Below are positions 7,460-15,805 of a stretch of DNA of 64,000 bases, piece after piece. The stretch is taken from NCBI RefSeq assembly GCF_009741375.1, contig NZ_WOWP01000063.1, positions 62,001 to 126,000 of the forward strand, given 5' to 3'. Made by a program: the position numbers and the translations under genes. The notes below the pieces were generated by a model. It worked only from the letters and a program-made list of their open reading frames with translations, was not told where the DNA came from and searched no databases. Within the stretch, counting starts at the first letter, position 1; every line of letters starts with the position of its first letter. The DNA comes from Flavobacterium rakeshii. GTDB lineage: Bacteria > Bacteroidota > Bacteroidia > Flavobacteriales > Flavobacteriaceae.

Positions 7460-8887
7460 ATGCCTTACACTGTTCTAAAAAATTTTGACGAAATCTTAAC
7501 TATCACCAATTTTAAAGATTTTGAATTTGACTTTCCTTTAGAAATTTACCCTACAAATGTTTCTAATATTAATTTGCTGTTTGTTGATTGTAAATTTAAT
7601 TTTGATATAAAAATAAAGAATATTATCATCCCTAATTTTAATATCAGTTTCATCAATTGTAAATTCACTGATAATATAGAAATAGTTAACAACATTATTG
7701 AAGACATAAAATTAATTTGGCACTTTGACAATAACAAACCTAACAATTGTCATATAAACTCTTATCTTAAAAAAAAGAAAATTAACATCTCAAGTAATGA
7801 AATAAGAGGTTTTTGTAAAATTACAGGACTTAACCATCATTTAGGAAGATTTTCTTTTATTGCCAATGTATTCTCAAAACAACCTCGAGAAGTTCACTCT
7901 AAAAGAAAAACTGATTATCCTATATGTATTATCAATAACAACAACATAACAAATCCATCTATACATGGCAATACTTTTTATATGCCATTTGAATTCTTAT
8001 CAAATAACTTAAAATATAACGAAAAATATAGTGGTCACTATTTTCAAAATAATTTATTTCAAAAATCAGATTTCTCGAATACTAATTTTGGAGAATATGC
8101 TACTTTTCATGATTCTAAATTTTACTCTACAACATTATTTATTGACTGTAAAAACATAAGCAACACTAAAATGATATTTTCCTCATGTGAATTTAAAGGT
8201 TTCACATTATTTGATAAATCGAAGTTTAAAGATTTGGAAATTAAACATACTATTTTTGAAAAGAAAACTTCTTTTGAACAAATCGAAATTGAGAATCTAA
8301 AATTGCATCAAGTATCATTTTTTCAAGGAGCATTTTTTGATGAGATTAATATAAAAAACATTAAAAATGAAAACTATTTAAAGTCATTAAAAAACAAAGA
8401 TGCTCGAGAATTAAGAAGAACCTTACGTTCAGTTAAACAAGAACTACAAAAAGCAGAAAACCGTATTGATTACAATCGATTTAGAGGATATGAATTACAA
8501 GCACACTACCAAGAGTTAGATTGGGAAAATAATTTTAAAGACAAAGCCATATTATGGGCTACAAAAATTTCTACGGGTTTTGAATATAGCTGGACTAAAG
8601 CATTGCGTTTTGTTTTAACAGGAGCGCTAATTTTCTACTCCTTATTTTTTATTTCAGAAAATTATATGCTAAGTCTAGATTTATCAAGCCTGTCTTCAAT
8701 AAAAGATTTTGTATCCGGTTATTTTAGGTTTTTAATTGTTACTGATTTTTACAATCCTTTAGAACAGAAGCGAATTTTTATTGATAACAGTAACACTACA
8801 GGTTGGATTATCTTCATTTTAGGTAAAATTGTTTTAGCATTCGGCATTTACGAAATGATACAGGCTTTCAGGAAGTTTAAAGCATAA
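7460..8887 (+). CDS. Pentapeptide-repeat-like protein with C-terminal two-helix, channel-like membrane domain
   Basis: I recognise no named family. Residues about 30-310 contain many loosely spaced units such as FVDCKF, FINCKF, SNTNF, FHDSKF, FSSCEF, FDKSKF and HTIF, typical of pentapeptide-repeat (right-handed beta-helix) proteins. A charged helical linker follows (about 320-365, rich in R, K and E). Then come two membrane helices (about 382-402 and 447-470) with a short re-entrant-like stretch between them (FRFLIVTDFYNP, about 422-433). The plan resembles pentapeptide/ion-channel fusions, but the TVGYG potassium filter is absent. The gene is visibly AT-richer than its neighbours and is followed by a cluster of dispersed repeats, suggesting transfer. 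Start at 7460 because the earlier in-frame codon lies inside the lepA terminator. It could be a channel, a sensor or a defence effector; none of these is proven. Confidence 0.7.
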   Translation: MPYTVLKNFDEILTITNFKDFEFDFPLEIYPTNVSNINLLFVDCKFNFDIKIKNIIIPNFNISFINCKFTDNIEIVNNIIEDIKLIWHFDNNKPNNCHINSYLKKKKINISSNEIRGFCKITGLNHHLGRFSFIANVFSKQPREVHSKRKTDYPICIINNNNITNPSIHGNTFYMPFEFLSNNLKYNEKYSGHYFQNNLFQKSDFSNTNFGEYATFHDSKFYSTTLFIDCKNISNTKMIFSSCEFKGFTLFDKSKFKDLEIKHTIFEKKTSFEQIEIENLKLHQVSFFQGAFFDEINIKNIKNENYLKSLKNKDARELRRTLRSVKQELQKAENRIDYNRFRGYELQAHYQELDWENNFKDKAILWATKISTGFEYSWTKALRFVLTGALIFYSLFFISENYMLSLDLSSLSSIKDFVSGYFRFLIVTDFYNPLEQKRIFIDNSNTTGWIIFILGKIVLAFGIYEMIQAFRKFKA

Positions 8888-8894
8888 TTTTAAA

Positions 8895-9029
8895 AGATCC
8901 TTCACTCCATTGCATTACGTATCAGGATGACATACTGCAATGTCATTTCGACGATAGGAGAAATCTCATTCAAAATTTAAATTCATCATTAAAATAGATT
9001 ACCACGTCGTTCCTCCTCGCAATGACAGC
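8895..9029. repeat. Dispersed repeat, copy 1
   Basis: Begins AGATCCTTCACTCCATTGCA and ends GCAATGACAG. It is nearly identical to 9210-9331, with a few substitutions and about a dozen extra bases near 8980. The core TGTCATTTCGACGA-AGGAGAAATCTCA resembles the inner part of the inverted repeat at 2783-2916. No ORF crosses it. It is a typical intergenic repeat of flavobacterial genomes. Confidence 0.75.
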
Positions 9030-9209
9030 AACAGGTAACGGCATTAAGCTCCGTGGCGTAAAGAAAATTATAAATGAAGCGTAAAAAAGCATCCGCTGTT
9101 TGAGCGAAGTGAGTTCGGATGGTTTAGCCGAATGCCATAATTTTTAGCCTAAGGAGTTCCAGCCTTGACTTTTTGGTTCTTTTGTGTCAAGACAAAAGAA
9201 CAGAAACAG
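9030..9209. repeat. Intervening repeat-like segment with strong hairpin
   Basis: About 180 bp between two copies of the same repeat. It holds a perfect 10-bp hairpin GTTCTTTTGT (9176-9185) / ACAAAAGAAC (9192-9201) preceded by GACTTTTTG. From general knowledge, similar TTTTTGGTTCTTTTGTGTCAAGACAAAAG segments recur between genes in Flavobacterium, but I cannot confirm copy number here. No coding potential seen. Confidence 0.5.
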
Positions 9210-9331
9210 AGATCCTTCACTCCATTGCATTACGCATCAGGATGACATACTACAATGTCATTTCGACGACAGGAGAAATCTCATTCAAAATTTAAAATAG
9301 ATTGCCACGTCTTTCCTACTCGCAATGACAG
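9210..9331. repeat. Dispersed repeat, copy 2
   Basis: Direct repeat of 8895-9029 in the same orientation, from AGATCCTTCACTCC to GCAATGACAG, with scattered substitutions and a shorter centre. The two copies plus the segment between them fill the gap between the AT-rich membrane protein and the response regulator. Confidence 0.75.
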
Positions 9332-9382
9332 CGCTCCAAAACACAACTTTATGACTCTTTTATGTTAGCAAAACCCTAATGT

Positions 9383-9415
9383 TTGAGGCTTTACCACGTA
9401 GCACACTTACTTTTG
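9383..9415 (+). promoter_or_regulatory. Promoter for the response regulator gene
   Basis: TTG at 9383-9385, a 22-nt spacer and a perfect TACTTTTG at 9408-9415. Transcription would begin near 9421, which rules out the GTG at 9420 as start and favours ATG 9438. Confidence 0.6.
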
Positions 9416-9437
9416 CAGCGTGAATAAGCATTACATT

Positions 9438-9878
9438 ATGAAAAAAGACGGCCCCATAGTTATAATTGAGGATGACGATGACGATCAGTTTATTTTTGGT
9501 GAGGTTCTAAAAACATTCAGTCTCCCTAATGAGATTATTTTTATAAACGACAGCACCAAAGCCATTCCTTTCCTGAAACAGGAGCACATTCATCCCTTTT
9601 TGGTCATATCAGACATTAATATGCCAAAAATGAACGGCCTTGAACTTTGCGACGAAATAAGAAAAGACATTTCCCTTTCCCAAAAAACAAAACCTTTTAT
9701 CTTTTTCACCACTATGGGTAGCACCTACCCTATAGAAGAAGCCTTTAAGCGCGACGTACAGGGATACTTTTACAAAACCCCTGATTACAAACAGCTAACC
9801 GAAAACCTCAAGGAGGTAATCTACTTTTGGCAAAATGTGGAAGATACCGAAAACCACGATACCGAATTAAGTGCCTAA
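9438..9878 (+). CDS. Single-domain response regulator (receiver domain)
   Basis: Stand-alone REC domain of 146 residues, a phosphorylation-controlled switch. The acidic pocket is IIEDDDDDQF (residues 9-18), the phospho-acceptor is Asp59 in ISDINMPKMNG, the signalling threonine is near 91-92 (FFTTMG), and the invariant lysine is Lys113 in FYKTPDY. No output domain is present, so it must act by protein contact, as in phosphorelays or as a CheY-like regulator. No histidine kinase lies in the window, which leaves its partner open. The sequence pattern fits the Bacteroidota Rcp1-like REC group, often paired with phytochrome-like or PAS kinases. The short C-terminal tail is acidic. Start chosen from the promoter position. 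Confidence 0.88.
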   Translation: MKKDGPIVIIEDDDDDQFIFGEVLKTFSLPNEIIFINDSTKAIPFLKQEHIHPFLVISDINMPKMNGLELCDEIRKDISLSQKTKPFIFFTTMGSTYPIEEAFKRDVQGYFYKTPDYKQLTENLKEVIYFWQNVEDTENHDTELSA

Positions 9879-9904
9879 CCCAAAACAGACTTCTAGGCAA
9901 CTTC

Positions 9905-9936
9905 TTGAACTTTTAACGTTCTAAATCGTAACTTTG
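9905..9936 (+). promoter_or_regulatory. Promoter for thiL
   Basis: TTG at 9905-9907, a 21-nt spacer and a perfect TAACTTTG at 9929-9936. The start codon at 9958 leaves a 5' UTR of roughly 15-18 nt. Confidence 0.65.
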
Positions 9937-9957
9937 CACCTTTAGAACCTAAAAGAA

Positions 9958-11013
9958 ATGATTGAAGATAAAAACCAACAGCGCACTGATTTAGGTCAGC
10001 TTGGCGAATTTGGCCTTATAGAGCACTTAACACAGAATATAGAGATAAAACATCCTTCTACCCTTACCGGTATTGGCGACGATGCTGCCGTACTTGATTT
10101 TAAGGATAAAAAAACGGTTATCTCTACCGATTTGCTTGTTGAGGGTGTACACTTTGACCTGGGGTATGTTCCGTTAAAGCACCTTGGTTATAAAGCTGTG
10201 GTAGTAAATGTAAGTGACATTTGCGCCATGAATGCAAAGCCTACACAAATTACGGTTTCCATAGCGGTATCTAACCGTTTCCCGGTTGAGGCGTTAGACG
10301 AACTGTATGACGGTATTAAACTTGCCGCAAAAATATATGATGTAGACATTATAGGTGGTGATACTACCTCATCCCAAAAAGGTATGATTTTAAGCATTAC
10401 CGCTATTGGTGAGGCAGATGCCGACGAACTGGTATACCGCAACGGCGCAAGCGATAACGACCTACTTGTGGTTACAGGCGATGTAGGTTCGGCTTACATG
10501 GGGCTACAGGTACTGGAAAGAGAGAAAGAAGTATTTAAAGTAAACCCTAATAACCAACCCGATTTAGACGCTTACACTTACCTTATAGAACGTCAGCTAA
10601 AGCCGGAAGCCCGTAAGGATATCAAAGAGCTTTTAAAAGCGCTTGAAATTCAGCCTACGGCCATGATTGATATTTCTGACGGACTGTCGTCTGAGATTAT
10701 CCATATTTCTAAAGCCAGTGGTGTGGGCTGTAACCTGTATGAGGAGAAAATCCCTATAGACCCTCAGTTCATTAATGTATGTGAAGAGTTCAATATTGAC
10801 AGCACTACGGTAGCAATAAACGGCGGTGAGGATTATGAACTTTTATTCACCATAAAACAAAGTGATTACGACAAGATAAAGGGCAACCCTAATTTTACGG
10901 TTATAGGTCACATGACTCCCGAAAGCGAAGGCACACATCTTATTACCCGTGCCAATACTAAAATTCCGCTTAAGGCAAGAGGCTGGAACGCACTTTCAGA
11001 AAATAAAGAATAA
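9958..11013 (+). CDS. thiL: Thiamine-monophosphate kinase
   Basis: Cytoplasmic ATP-dependent kinase that turns thiamine monophosphate into the cofactor thiamine diphosphate. The 351-residue protein has the AIR-synthase-like fold of ThiL. Visible motifs are GIGDDAAVLD (about residues 40-50), STDLLVEGVHFD (acidic metal site), VNVSDICAMNAKP, GGDTTSS, VTGDVGSAYMGLQ, AMIDISDGLSSEIIHI and GGEDYELLFT. The family is usually 310-350 residues, so this is full length. No other thiamine genes flank it; in Bacteroidota thiL is often separate from the thi operon. It has its own promoter and a perfect terminator at 11016-11043, so it is monocistronic. Confidence 0.95.
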   Translation: MIEDKNQQRTDLGQLGEFGLIEHLTQNIEIKHPSTLTGIGDDAAVLDFKDKKTVISTDLLVEGVHFDLGYVPLKHLGYKAVVVNVSDICAMNAKPTQITVSIAVSNRFPVEALDELYDGIKLAAKIYDVDIIGGDTTSSQKGMILSITAIGEADADELVYRNGASDNDLLVVTGDVGSAYMGLQVLEREKEVFKVNPNNQPDLDAYTYLIERQLKPEARKDIKELLKALEIQPTAMIDISDGLSSEIIHISKASGVGCNLYEEKIPIDPQFINVCEEFNIDSTTVAINGGEDYELLFTIKQSDYDKIKGNPNFTVIGHMTPESEGTHLITRANTKIPLKARGWNALSENKE

Positions 11014-11015
11014 TA

Positions 11016-11043
11016 CACAAAGGCTCCTATCGGAGCCTTTGTG
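11016..11043 (+). terminator. Terminator of thiL
   Basis: Perfect 12-bp stem CACAAAGGCTCC (11016-11027) / GGAGCCTTTGTG (11032-11043) with loop TATC. The following T-run is weak (GCTATTTATAC). Confidence 0.75.
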
Positions 11044-11149
11044 CTATTTATACATTTGGTATAATTAAAACAGGGATTGGTATAAAAATACTCTTGTTAA
11101 GTTTAAAACCTGTTATATTTCCGTCGTGTAAAACCTTACCACAATTGCT

Positions 11150-14137
11150 ATGAAAATAAAAAAGATACTCAGGAGAACCCTATTTTTTTTCATCTCGCTA
11201 TTTGTACTCTTTTCAATAGCGGTAGCCATTGCGCTTAATTTTGTTTTCACACCCGAGAAGATTACACCTACCGTAACCGAAATGCTTAACGAAAACCTTA
11301 ATGCAAAGGTTAACTGCCAAAGCATAGAACTTACCTTCTTTACCACCTTTCCTTCTTTTGGCATCACACTAAAAAACGGAAGCCTTGTAACACCGTCATT
11401 CAGGGATAGGGAAAACGACACCCTTGCCCGCTTTACAGAGTGCAGGGCTTCCTTTAATATCAGTAAACTTTTAACCAAGCATAATTTGGTTGTTAACGAA
11501 CTTTCGCTAACCAATCCCAAAATAAAAGCAGTTATACGAAAGGACGGAAAAGCCAACTGGAATATTGTAAAGGAAACCGAAACCGACACTATAGCAGTAA
11601 ACGACACTACTTCCTCATTTAAAATCAATTCGGTTTTCATTAAAAAACTAAGCATTGAAAACGCAAAACTGTCCTATCATGATTTTGTAACCAAAGCACA
11701 CGTACGTATAGACAGTTTTAATGTAGCGCTAAAGGCAGCAAACACCAATGAAAAGCTAATGCTCACTACCCAAACATCAGGCAAAAGGATTAACTTCTCA
11801 AAAGACGGCGTGCGCTTTGCCCGAAAACTGAAAGCCAGCCTTAACACCAAAATATTTTTCGACAAGAAAAACATGAAGGTCGATTTTGATAAAAGCGAAC
11901 TTGTACTTAACGACATTGACTTTCTAGCCGAAGGGCATTTCAGCATCGACACCCTAAAACGGGAAGTAGATACCGATATTTCTCTGGAAATGAAAGTACC
12001 TTCCCTAAAAACACTTTGGGAAGCCATACCGAGGCAGTATGTTAAACAGGAAGATGTGGATGTTGAAGGAAACGTTGCTCTTAAAGCTGTAGCAAAAGGC
12101 ATATACGGTCAGGGTAAATTCCCGCTTACTGATATTGAGTTTAAAATAGATAATGGTATACTAAAGTATAATAAGTTTCCGGGAGAGATTCGCCATCTGG
12201 AAGCCGATATGCATTCGGTATTAAACTTTAACGAACCCGAAAAATCAAACCTTACCATTAAAAACCTTTTACTGGAAGGAACAGGCGTAGATTTACAGGG
12301 TAATGCCGTAGTGGAAAGCCTGCTGGAAGACCCTAAAATCGACTCTAACATAAAAGGGGAACTCGACCTAACCACCCTTAAGAAAAAGTTCCCTGTAGCC
12401 GCAGATATTGATATACAGGGAGTGGCTCAGGTAGACCTGAATGCCGTTTTTAAAAGCAACGACATTATAAACAGCAACTTTAATAACATGAAGCTTAAAG
12501 GACACTCTACCTTCACTAATTTACTGGTGAGTGTACCTAAAGACACCATTTACCTGAAAACGCAGAAAACAGAGCTTGTTTTTGGTCGTAAAGCCGAAAC
12601 AGACTCCCGAAAGGCTTTCGGAAAAATCAATGTAACCGACCTTACCCTTAATTACAAAAAACAACACGACCTTACCCTTGCCGGGCTGGACATTAAGCTA
12701 AGGGCAAAAATGCTGAAAGACAGTATGGCGGCACTGGGCGCCGATATTAAATTCACTAATCTTAAATACAAGGGGATTGACAGCCTTAAAGGCGCTATAC
12801 GCAGGGCAAATATAACTGCCGAACTCAGCCCGAGAAGCACCAAGGAAAGACCTGCTATAAACACAACCTTTAGTATAGACAGTGCGGGTGTATGGCAGGG
12901 CAAAAGGTTTGTGGGGATTAAAAACGGAAACTATAAATTCACCGTAAAAAAGAACCGTGACGAGCAATGGATGCCACGGGGCTATGTGGAGTTTAACAGT
13001 CTATTTGCTTATACTCCGGAGTTTGCCATGCCTATGCGAATGGAACACTCTAAAGTGACTATTAACAACAGGGCTATAACTCTAAAAAATGCCCGTATTA
13101 CTTTTGGGAATTCTGATGTAACCCTAACCGGACAGATAAACAACCTGTTTACAAAACGCTCCCAGGGCAAGGATATTAATGCTAAGCTTACGCTGCAGTC
13201 CAATTATATTGATGCTAACGAGATTATGAAGGTAATGCACGACAATACGCCTGAAGCACAACCCGACTTTAATACCGTAGCAGAAAGTCAGAACACTTCG
13301 GCACAGCCAACAACTACCGAAAAAGCCGTATTCAAAATACCCGAAAACATCAACTTTGTATTTAACAGCGATATAAAGAAATTACGTTACGGCGAACTGG
13401 ATATGACCGATATAAAGGGATTACTAAAGGTAGAGGAAGGACACCTAAAGCTTAATGAATTTGAGCTTACCACCCTAGCGGCTAAGCTTACCACAAGCAT
13501 TAATTACACCCCTGTAAACAATACTAAAGCCAAAGTGGATTTTGATTTTAACCTGCATGATATTGAAATGGCTAACATTGCCAAGGTACTCCCGGCTATG
13601 GACAGCCTTTTCCCTATGACAAAATCGTTTGAAGGCAAAGCCCATTTACGAATGCAGGGTACTGCTATGCTAAATGAAGATATGACGGTTAACATCCCTA
13701 CTGTACGCAGTATTGCCGCACTACAGGCCACCGATATTATGGTGCTCGACAGCGAAACCTTTACCGAAATGGCAAAAACCCTTATGTTTAAACAAAAGGA
13801 AAAGAATACCATTGAAACCCTTGAAATGGAAATGATAATAGAGCAAAGCCATATGGAAGTATTGCCTGCACTGGTGGAAATAGACCGTTACAGGCTTGCC
13901 ATAGGTGGTATACAAAACCTTGACCTTACTTATGATTATCATGTTTCGGTACTCAAGTCACCCATACCGTTTAAAACAGGTGTAAACATAAAAGGTAATC
14001 TGGACGATTATAATATAAGCCTGGGGAAAGCCAAATACAAATATTACTTTACCGATAAGGAACGACTAAAAGAAAAGGCAGACGAAAGCATTATCAATAA
14101 AAAGAAGAAAATTTTAGCGCAATTACAGTTTGAATAA
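11150..14137 (+). CDS. AsmA family protein
   Basis: Large envelope protein of the AsmA/TamB-like superfamily, whose members bridge or organise lipid movement between inner and outer membranes. A basic N-terminus is followed by one membrane anchor (about residues 10-33, FFFISLFVLFSIAVAIALNF). The remaining 960 residues are a long beta-rich periplasmic part, with the AsmA-like opening TPEKITPTVTEMLNENLNAKVNCQSIELTFFTTFPSFGI at about 36-80 (the AsmA N-terminal domain). The C-terminal part (about 760-960) resembles AsmA_2. It ends in a basic tail KKKKILAQLQFE. Length 995 is typical for Bacteroidota AsmA proteins. The gene is monocistronic, with a TATATTTC box and TTG (11094-11121) in front and a shared terminator at its end. 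The exact substrate is unknown. Confidence 0.85.
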   Translation: MKIKKILRRTLFFFISLFVLFSIAVAIALNFVFTPEKITPTVTEMLNENLNAKVNCQSIELTFFTTFPSFGITLKNGSLVTPSFRDRENDTLARFTECRASFNISKLLTKHNLVVNELSLTNPKIKAVIRKDGKANWNIVKETETDTIAVNDTTSSFKINSVFIKKLSIENAKLSYHDFVTKAHVRIDSFNVALKAANTNEKLMLTTQTSGKRINFSKDGVRFARKLKASLNTKIFFDKKNMKVDFDKSELVLNDIDFLAEGHFSIDTLKREVDTDISLEMKVPSLKTLWEAIPRQYVKQEDVDVEGNVALKAVAKGIYGQGKFPLTDIEFKIDNGILKYNKFPGEIRHLEADMHSVLNFNEPEKSNLTIKNLLLEGTGVDLQGNAVVESLLEDPKIDSNIKGELDLTTLKKKFPVAADIDIQGVAQVDLNAVFKSNDIINSNFNNMKLKGHSTFTNLLVSVPKDTIYLKTQKTELVFGRKAETDSRKAFGKINVTDLTLNYKKQHDLTLAGLDIKLRAKMLKDSMAALGADIKFTNLKYKGIDSLKGAIRRANITAELSPRSTKERPAINTTFSIDSAGVWQGKRFVGIKNGNYKFTVKKNRDEQWMPRGYVEFNSLFAYTPEFAMPMRMEHSKVTINNRAITLKNARITFGNSDVTLTGQINNLFTKRSQGKDINAKLTLQSNYIDANEIMKVMHDNTPEAQPDFNTVAESQNTSAQPTTTEKAVFKIPENINFVFNSDIKKLRYGELDMTDIKGLLKVEEGHLKLNEFELTTLAAKLTTSINYTPVNNTKAKVDFDFNLHDIEMANIAKVLPAMDSLFPMTKSFEGKAHLRMQGTAMLNEDMTVNIPTVRSIAALQATDIMVLDSETFTEMAKTLMFKQKEKNTIETLEMEMIIEQSHMEVLPALVEIDRYRLAIGGIQNLDLTYDYHVSVLKSPIPFKTGVNIKGNLDDYNISLGKAKYKYYFTDKERLKEKADESIINKKKKILAQLQFE

Positions 14138-14141
14138 CAAA

Positions 14142-14165
14142 AAAGGCTCCCGATTGGGAGCCTTT
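14142..14165. terminator. Bidirectional terminator between AsmA gene and glyS
   Basis: AAAGGCTCCC (14142-14151), loop GATT, GGGAGCCTTT (14156-14165). It has A-rich sequence on one side and a short T-run on the other, and sits between convergent genes. Confidence 0.8.
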
Positions 14166-14169
14166 ACTA

Positions 14170-15714
14170 TTATTTCATTTTCATGAGCCAGTTTCTTACC
14201 GAAACCTCCTCATTGATGATACCTCTTAATTCTGATATCTTTACCCTGTCCTGCTTCATAGTGTCGCGGTGACGGATGGTTACCGTTTGATCTTCCAGCG
14301 TTTGGTGATCTACCGTAATACAGAACGGAGTACCAAGGGCATCCTGTCTTCTGTAACGACGGCCTACAGCATCTTTCTCATCATAAGCCACGTTGAAGTC
14401 CCATTTAAGGTCTTCAATAATTTCGCGGGCTACTTCAGGAAGTCCATCTCTCTTTATTAACGGAAGTACAGCCGCCTTAGTAGGTGCCAGTACCGCGGGA
14501 AGGCTAAGTACGGTACGGGTTGAACCGTCTTCCAGTGTTTCCTCTTTTAATGAGCTTGAGAATACCGCAAGGAACATCCTGTCAAGACCTACAGAAGTTT
14601 CTACAACATAAGGCACATAATTTTCGTTCAGTTCGTTATCAAAGAACTGTAGTTTTTTGCCCGAGAACTTTTCGTGAGCTTTAAGGTCAAAATCAGTTCT
14701 TGAGTGAATCCCTTCAAGCTCTTTGAAACCGAATGGGAAATCAAATTCAATATCGGCAGCAGCATTAGCATAATGAGCCAGTTTCTCATGATCATGGAAA
14801 CGGTATTTTTCCTCACCTAATCCTAATGACTTATGCCATTTTAATCTAGTTTCTTTCCAGAATTCATACCATTTCAGTTCCTCACCGGGGCGAACAAAGT
14901 ACTGCATCTCCATTTGTTCAAACTCCCTCATACGGAAAATAAACTGCCTTGCCACAATCTCGTTACGGAAAGCTTTACCGGTTTGTGCAATACCAAAAGG
15001 CACTTTCATTCTACCGGTTTTCTGTACGTTAAGGAAGTTAACAAAAATACCCTGTGCCGTTTCCGGACGCAGGTATAAGTCCATAGCACTTGCAGCCTCA
15101 GCTCCCAGTTTAGTACCAAACATAAGGTTAAACTGGCGTACCTCTGTCCAGTTTTTAGAACCGGTTTCAGGGTCGGCAATACCAAGCTCCTCGATAAGCG
15201 CTTTTACATCGGCAAGATTTTCGGTCTCCAGGCTATTAGCCATACGTTTAAGGATAGCATCTTTCTTTTCCAGATAATCCTTAGTACGTGCATTGGTCGC
15301 CTTAAATTCCTCTTCGTTAAAAGCATCCCCATAACGGGCTTTAGCCTTGTCGATTTCTTTTTGGGCTTTTTGGTTTAATTTTTCGGCATAGTCCTCAATA
15401 AGAACGTCTGCTCTATATCTTTTTTTGGAATCCTTGTTGTCAATCAACGGGTCATTAAAAGCATCAACGTGACCCGATGCCTTCCACGTGGTTGGGTGCA
15501 TAAATATCGACGCATCAATACCTACAATGTTTTCATGCATCTGCACCATTGATTTCCACCAGTATTCCCTAATGTTCTTTTTCAGTTCGGCACCGTTCTG
15601 TCCGTAGTCATACACAGCGCTTAATCCATCATATATTTCGCTTGACGGAAATATGTATCCGTACTCCTTAGCATGCGAAATTACATTCTTAAAAATATCT
15701 TCCTGTTTTGCCAT
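14170..15714 (-). CDS. glyS: Glycyl-tRNA synthetase (alpha2 type)
   Basis: Class II aminoacyl-tRNA synthetase that charges tRNA-Gly. The 514-residue single-chain form is the alpha2 type found in Bacteroidota, archaea and eukaryotes, rather than the alpha/beta tetramer. It starts MAKQEDIFKNVISHAKEYGYIFPSSEIYDG. Motif-like regions include YDYGQNGAELKKNIREYWW (motif 1 area), TAQGIFVNFLNV and GKAFRNEI (motif 2, near residues 250-256), FVRPGEE, the ETSVGLDRMFLAVF motif 3 near residue 400, and a C-terminal anticodon-binding domain from about 415. A charged insertion at about 110-175 is usual for this subtype. A perfect -7 box ends only 4 nt before the start codon, suggesting a leaderless mRNA. Confidence 0.96.
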   Translation of the reverse strand: MAKQEDIFKNVISHAKEYGYIFPSSEIYDGLSAVYDYGQNGAELKKNIREYWWKSMVQMHENIVGIDASIFMHPTTWKASGHVDAFNDPLIDNKDSKKRYRADVLIEDYAEKLNQKAQKEIDKAKARYGDAFNEEEFKATNARTKDYLEKKDAILKRMANSLETENLADVKALIEELGIADPETGSKNWTEVRQFNLMFGTKLGAEAASAMDLYLRPETAQGIFVNFLNVQKTGRMKVPFGIAQTGKAFRNEIVARQFIFRMREFEQMEMQYFVRPGEELKWYEFWKETRLKWHKSLGLGEEKYRFHDHEKLAHYANAAADIEFDFPFGFKELEGIHSRTDFDLKAHEKFSGKKLQFFDNELNENYVPYVVETSVGLDRMFLAVFSSSLKEETLEDGSTRTVLSLPAVLAPTKAAVLPLIKRDGLPEVAREIIEDLKWDFNVAYDEKDAVGRRYRRQDALGTPFCITVDHQTLEDQTVTIRHRDTMKQDRVKISELRGIINEEVSVRNWLMKMK

Positions 15715-15718
15715 GGTG

Positions 15719-15726
15719 CAAAAATA
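15719..15726 (-). promoter_or_regulatory. -7 box abutting the glyS start codon
   Basis: TATTTTTG on the minus strand ends 4 nt before the ATG at 15714. With the usual distance from -7 box to transcription start, the mRNA would have no or almost no leader. No TTG is found at the expected -33 spacing, so an upstream promoter may also exist. Confidence 0.4.
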
Positions 15727-15805
15727 TAAAAAGCGATTGTATATATAAACGCCCTCTTTTATTATCTTTAGCCTAAATCAAAAATATTTTTTTGTTAACC
15801 ACACC

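Noticed and set aside
7460..9878. A defence operon made of the membrane protein and the response regulator
   Set aside because: The two genes are separated by 550 bp of repeats and the regulator has its own promoter; no nucleotide cyclase, nuclease or toxin gene is near.
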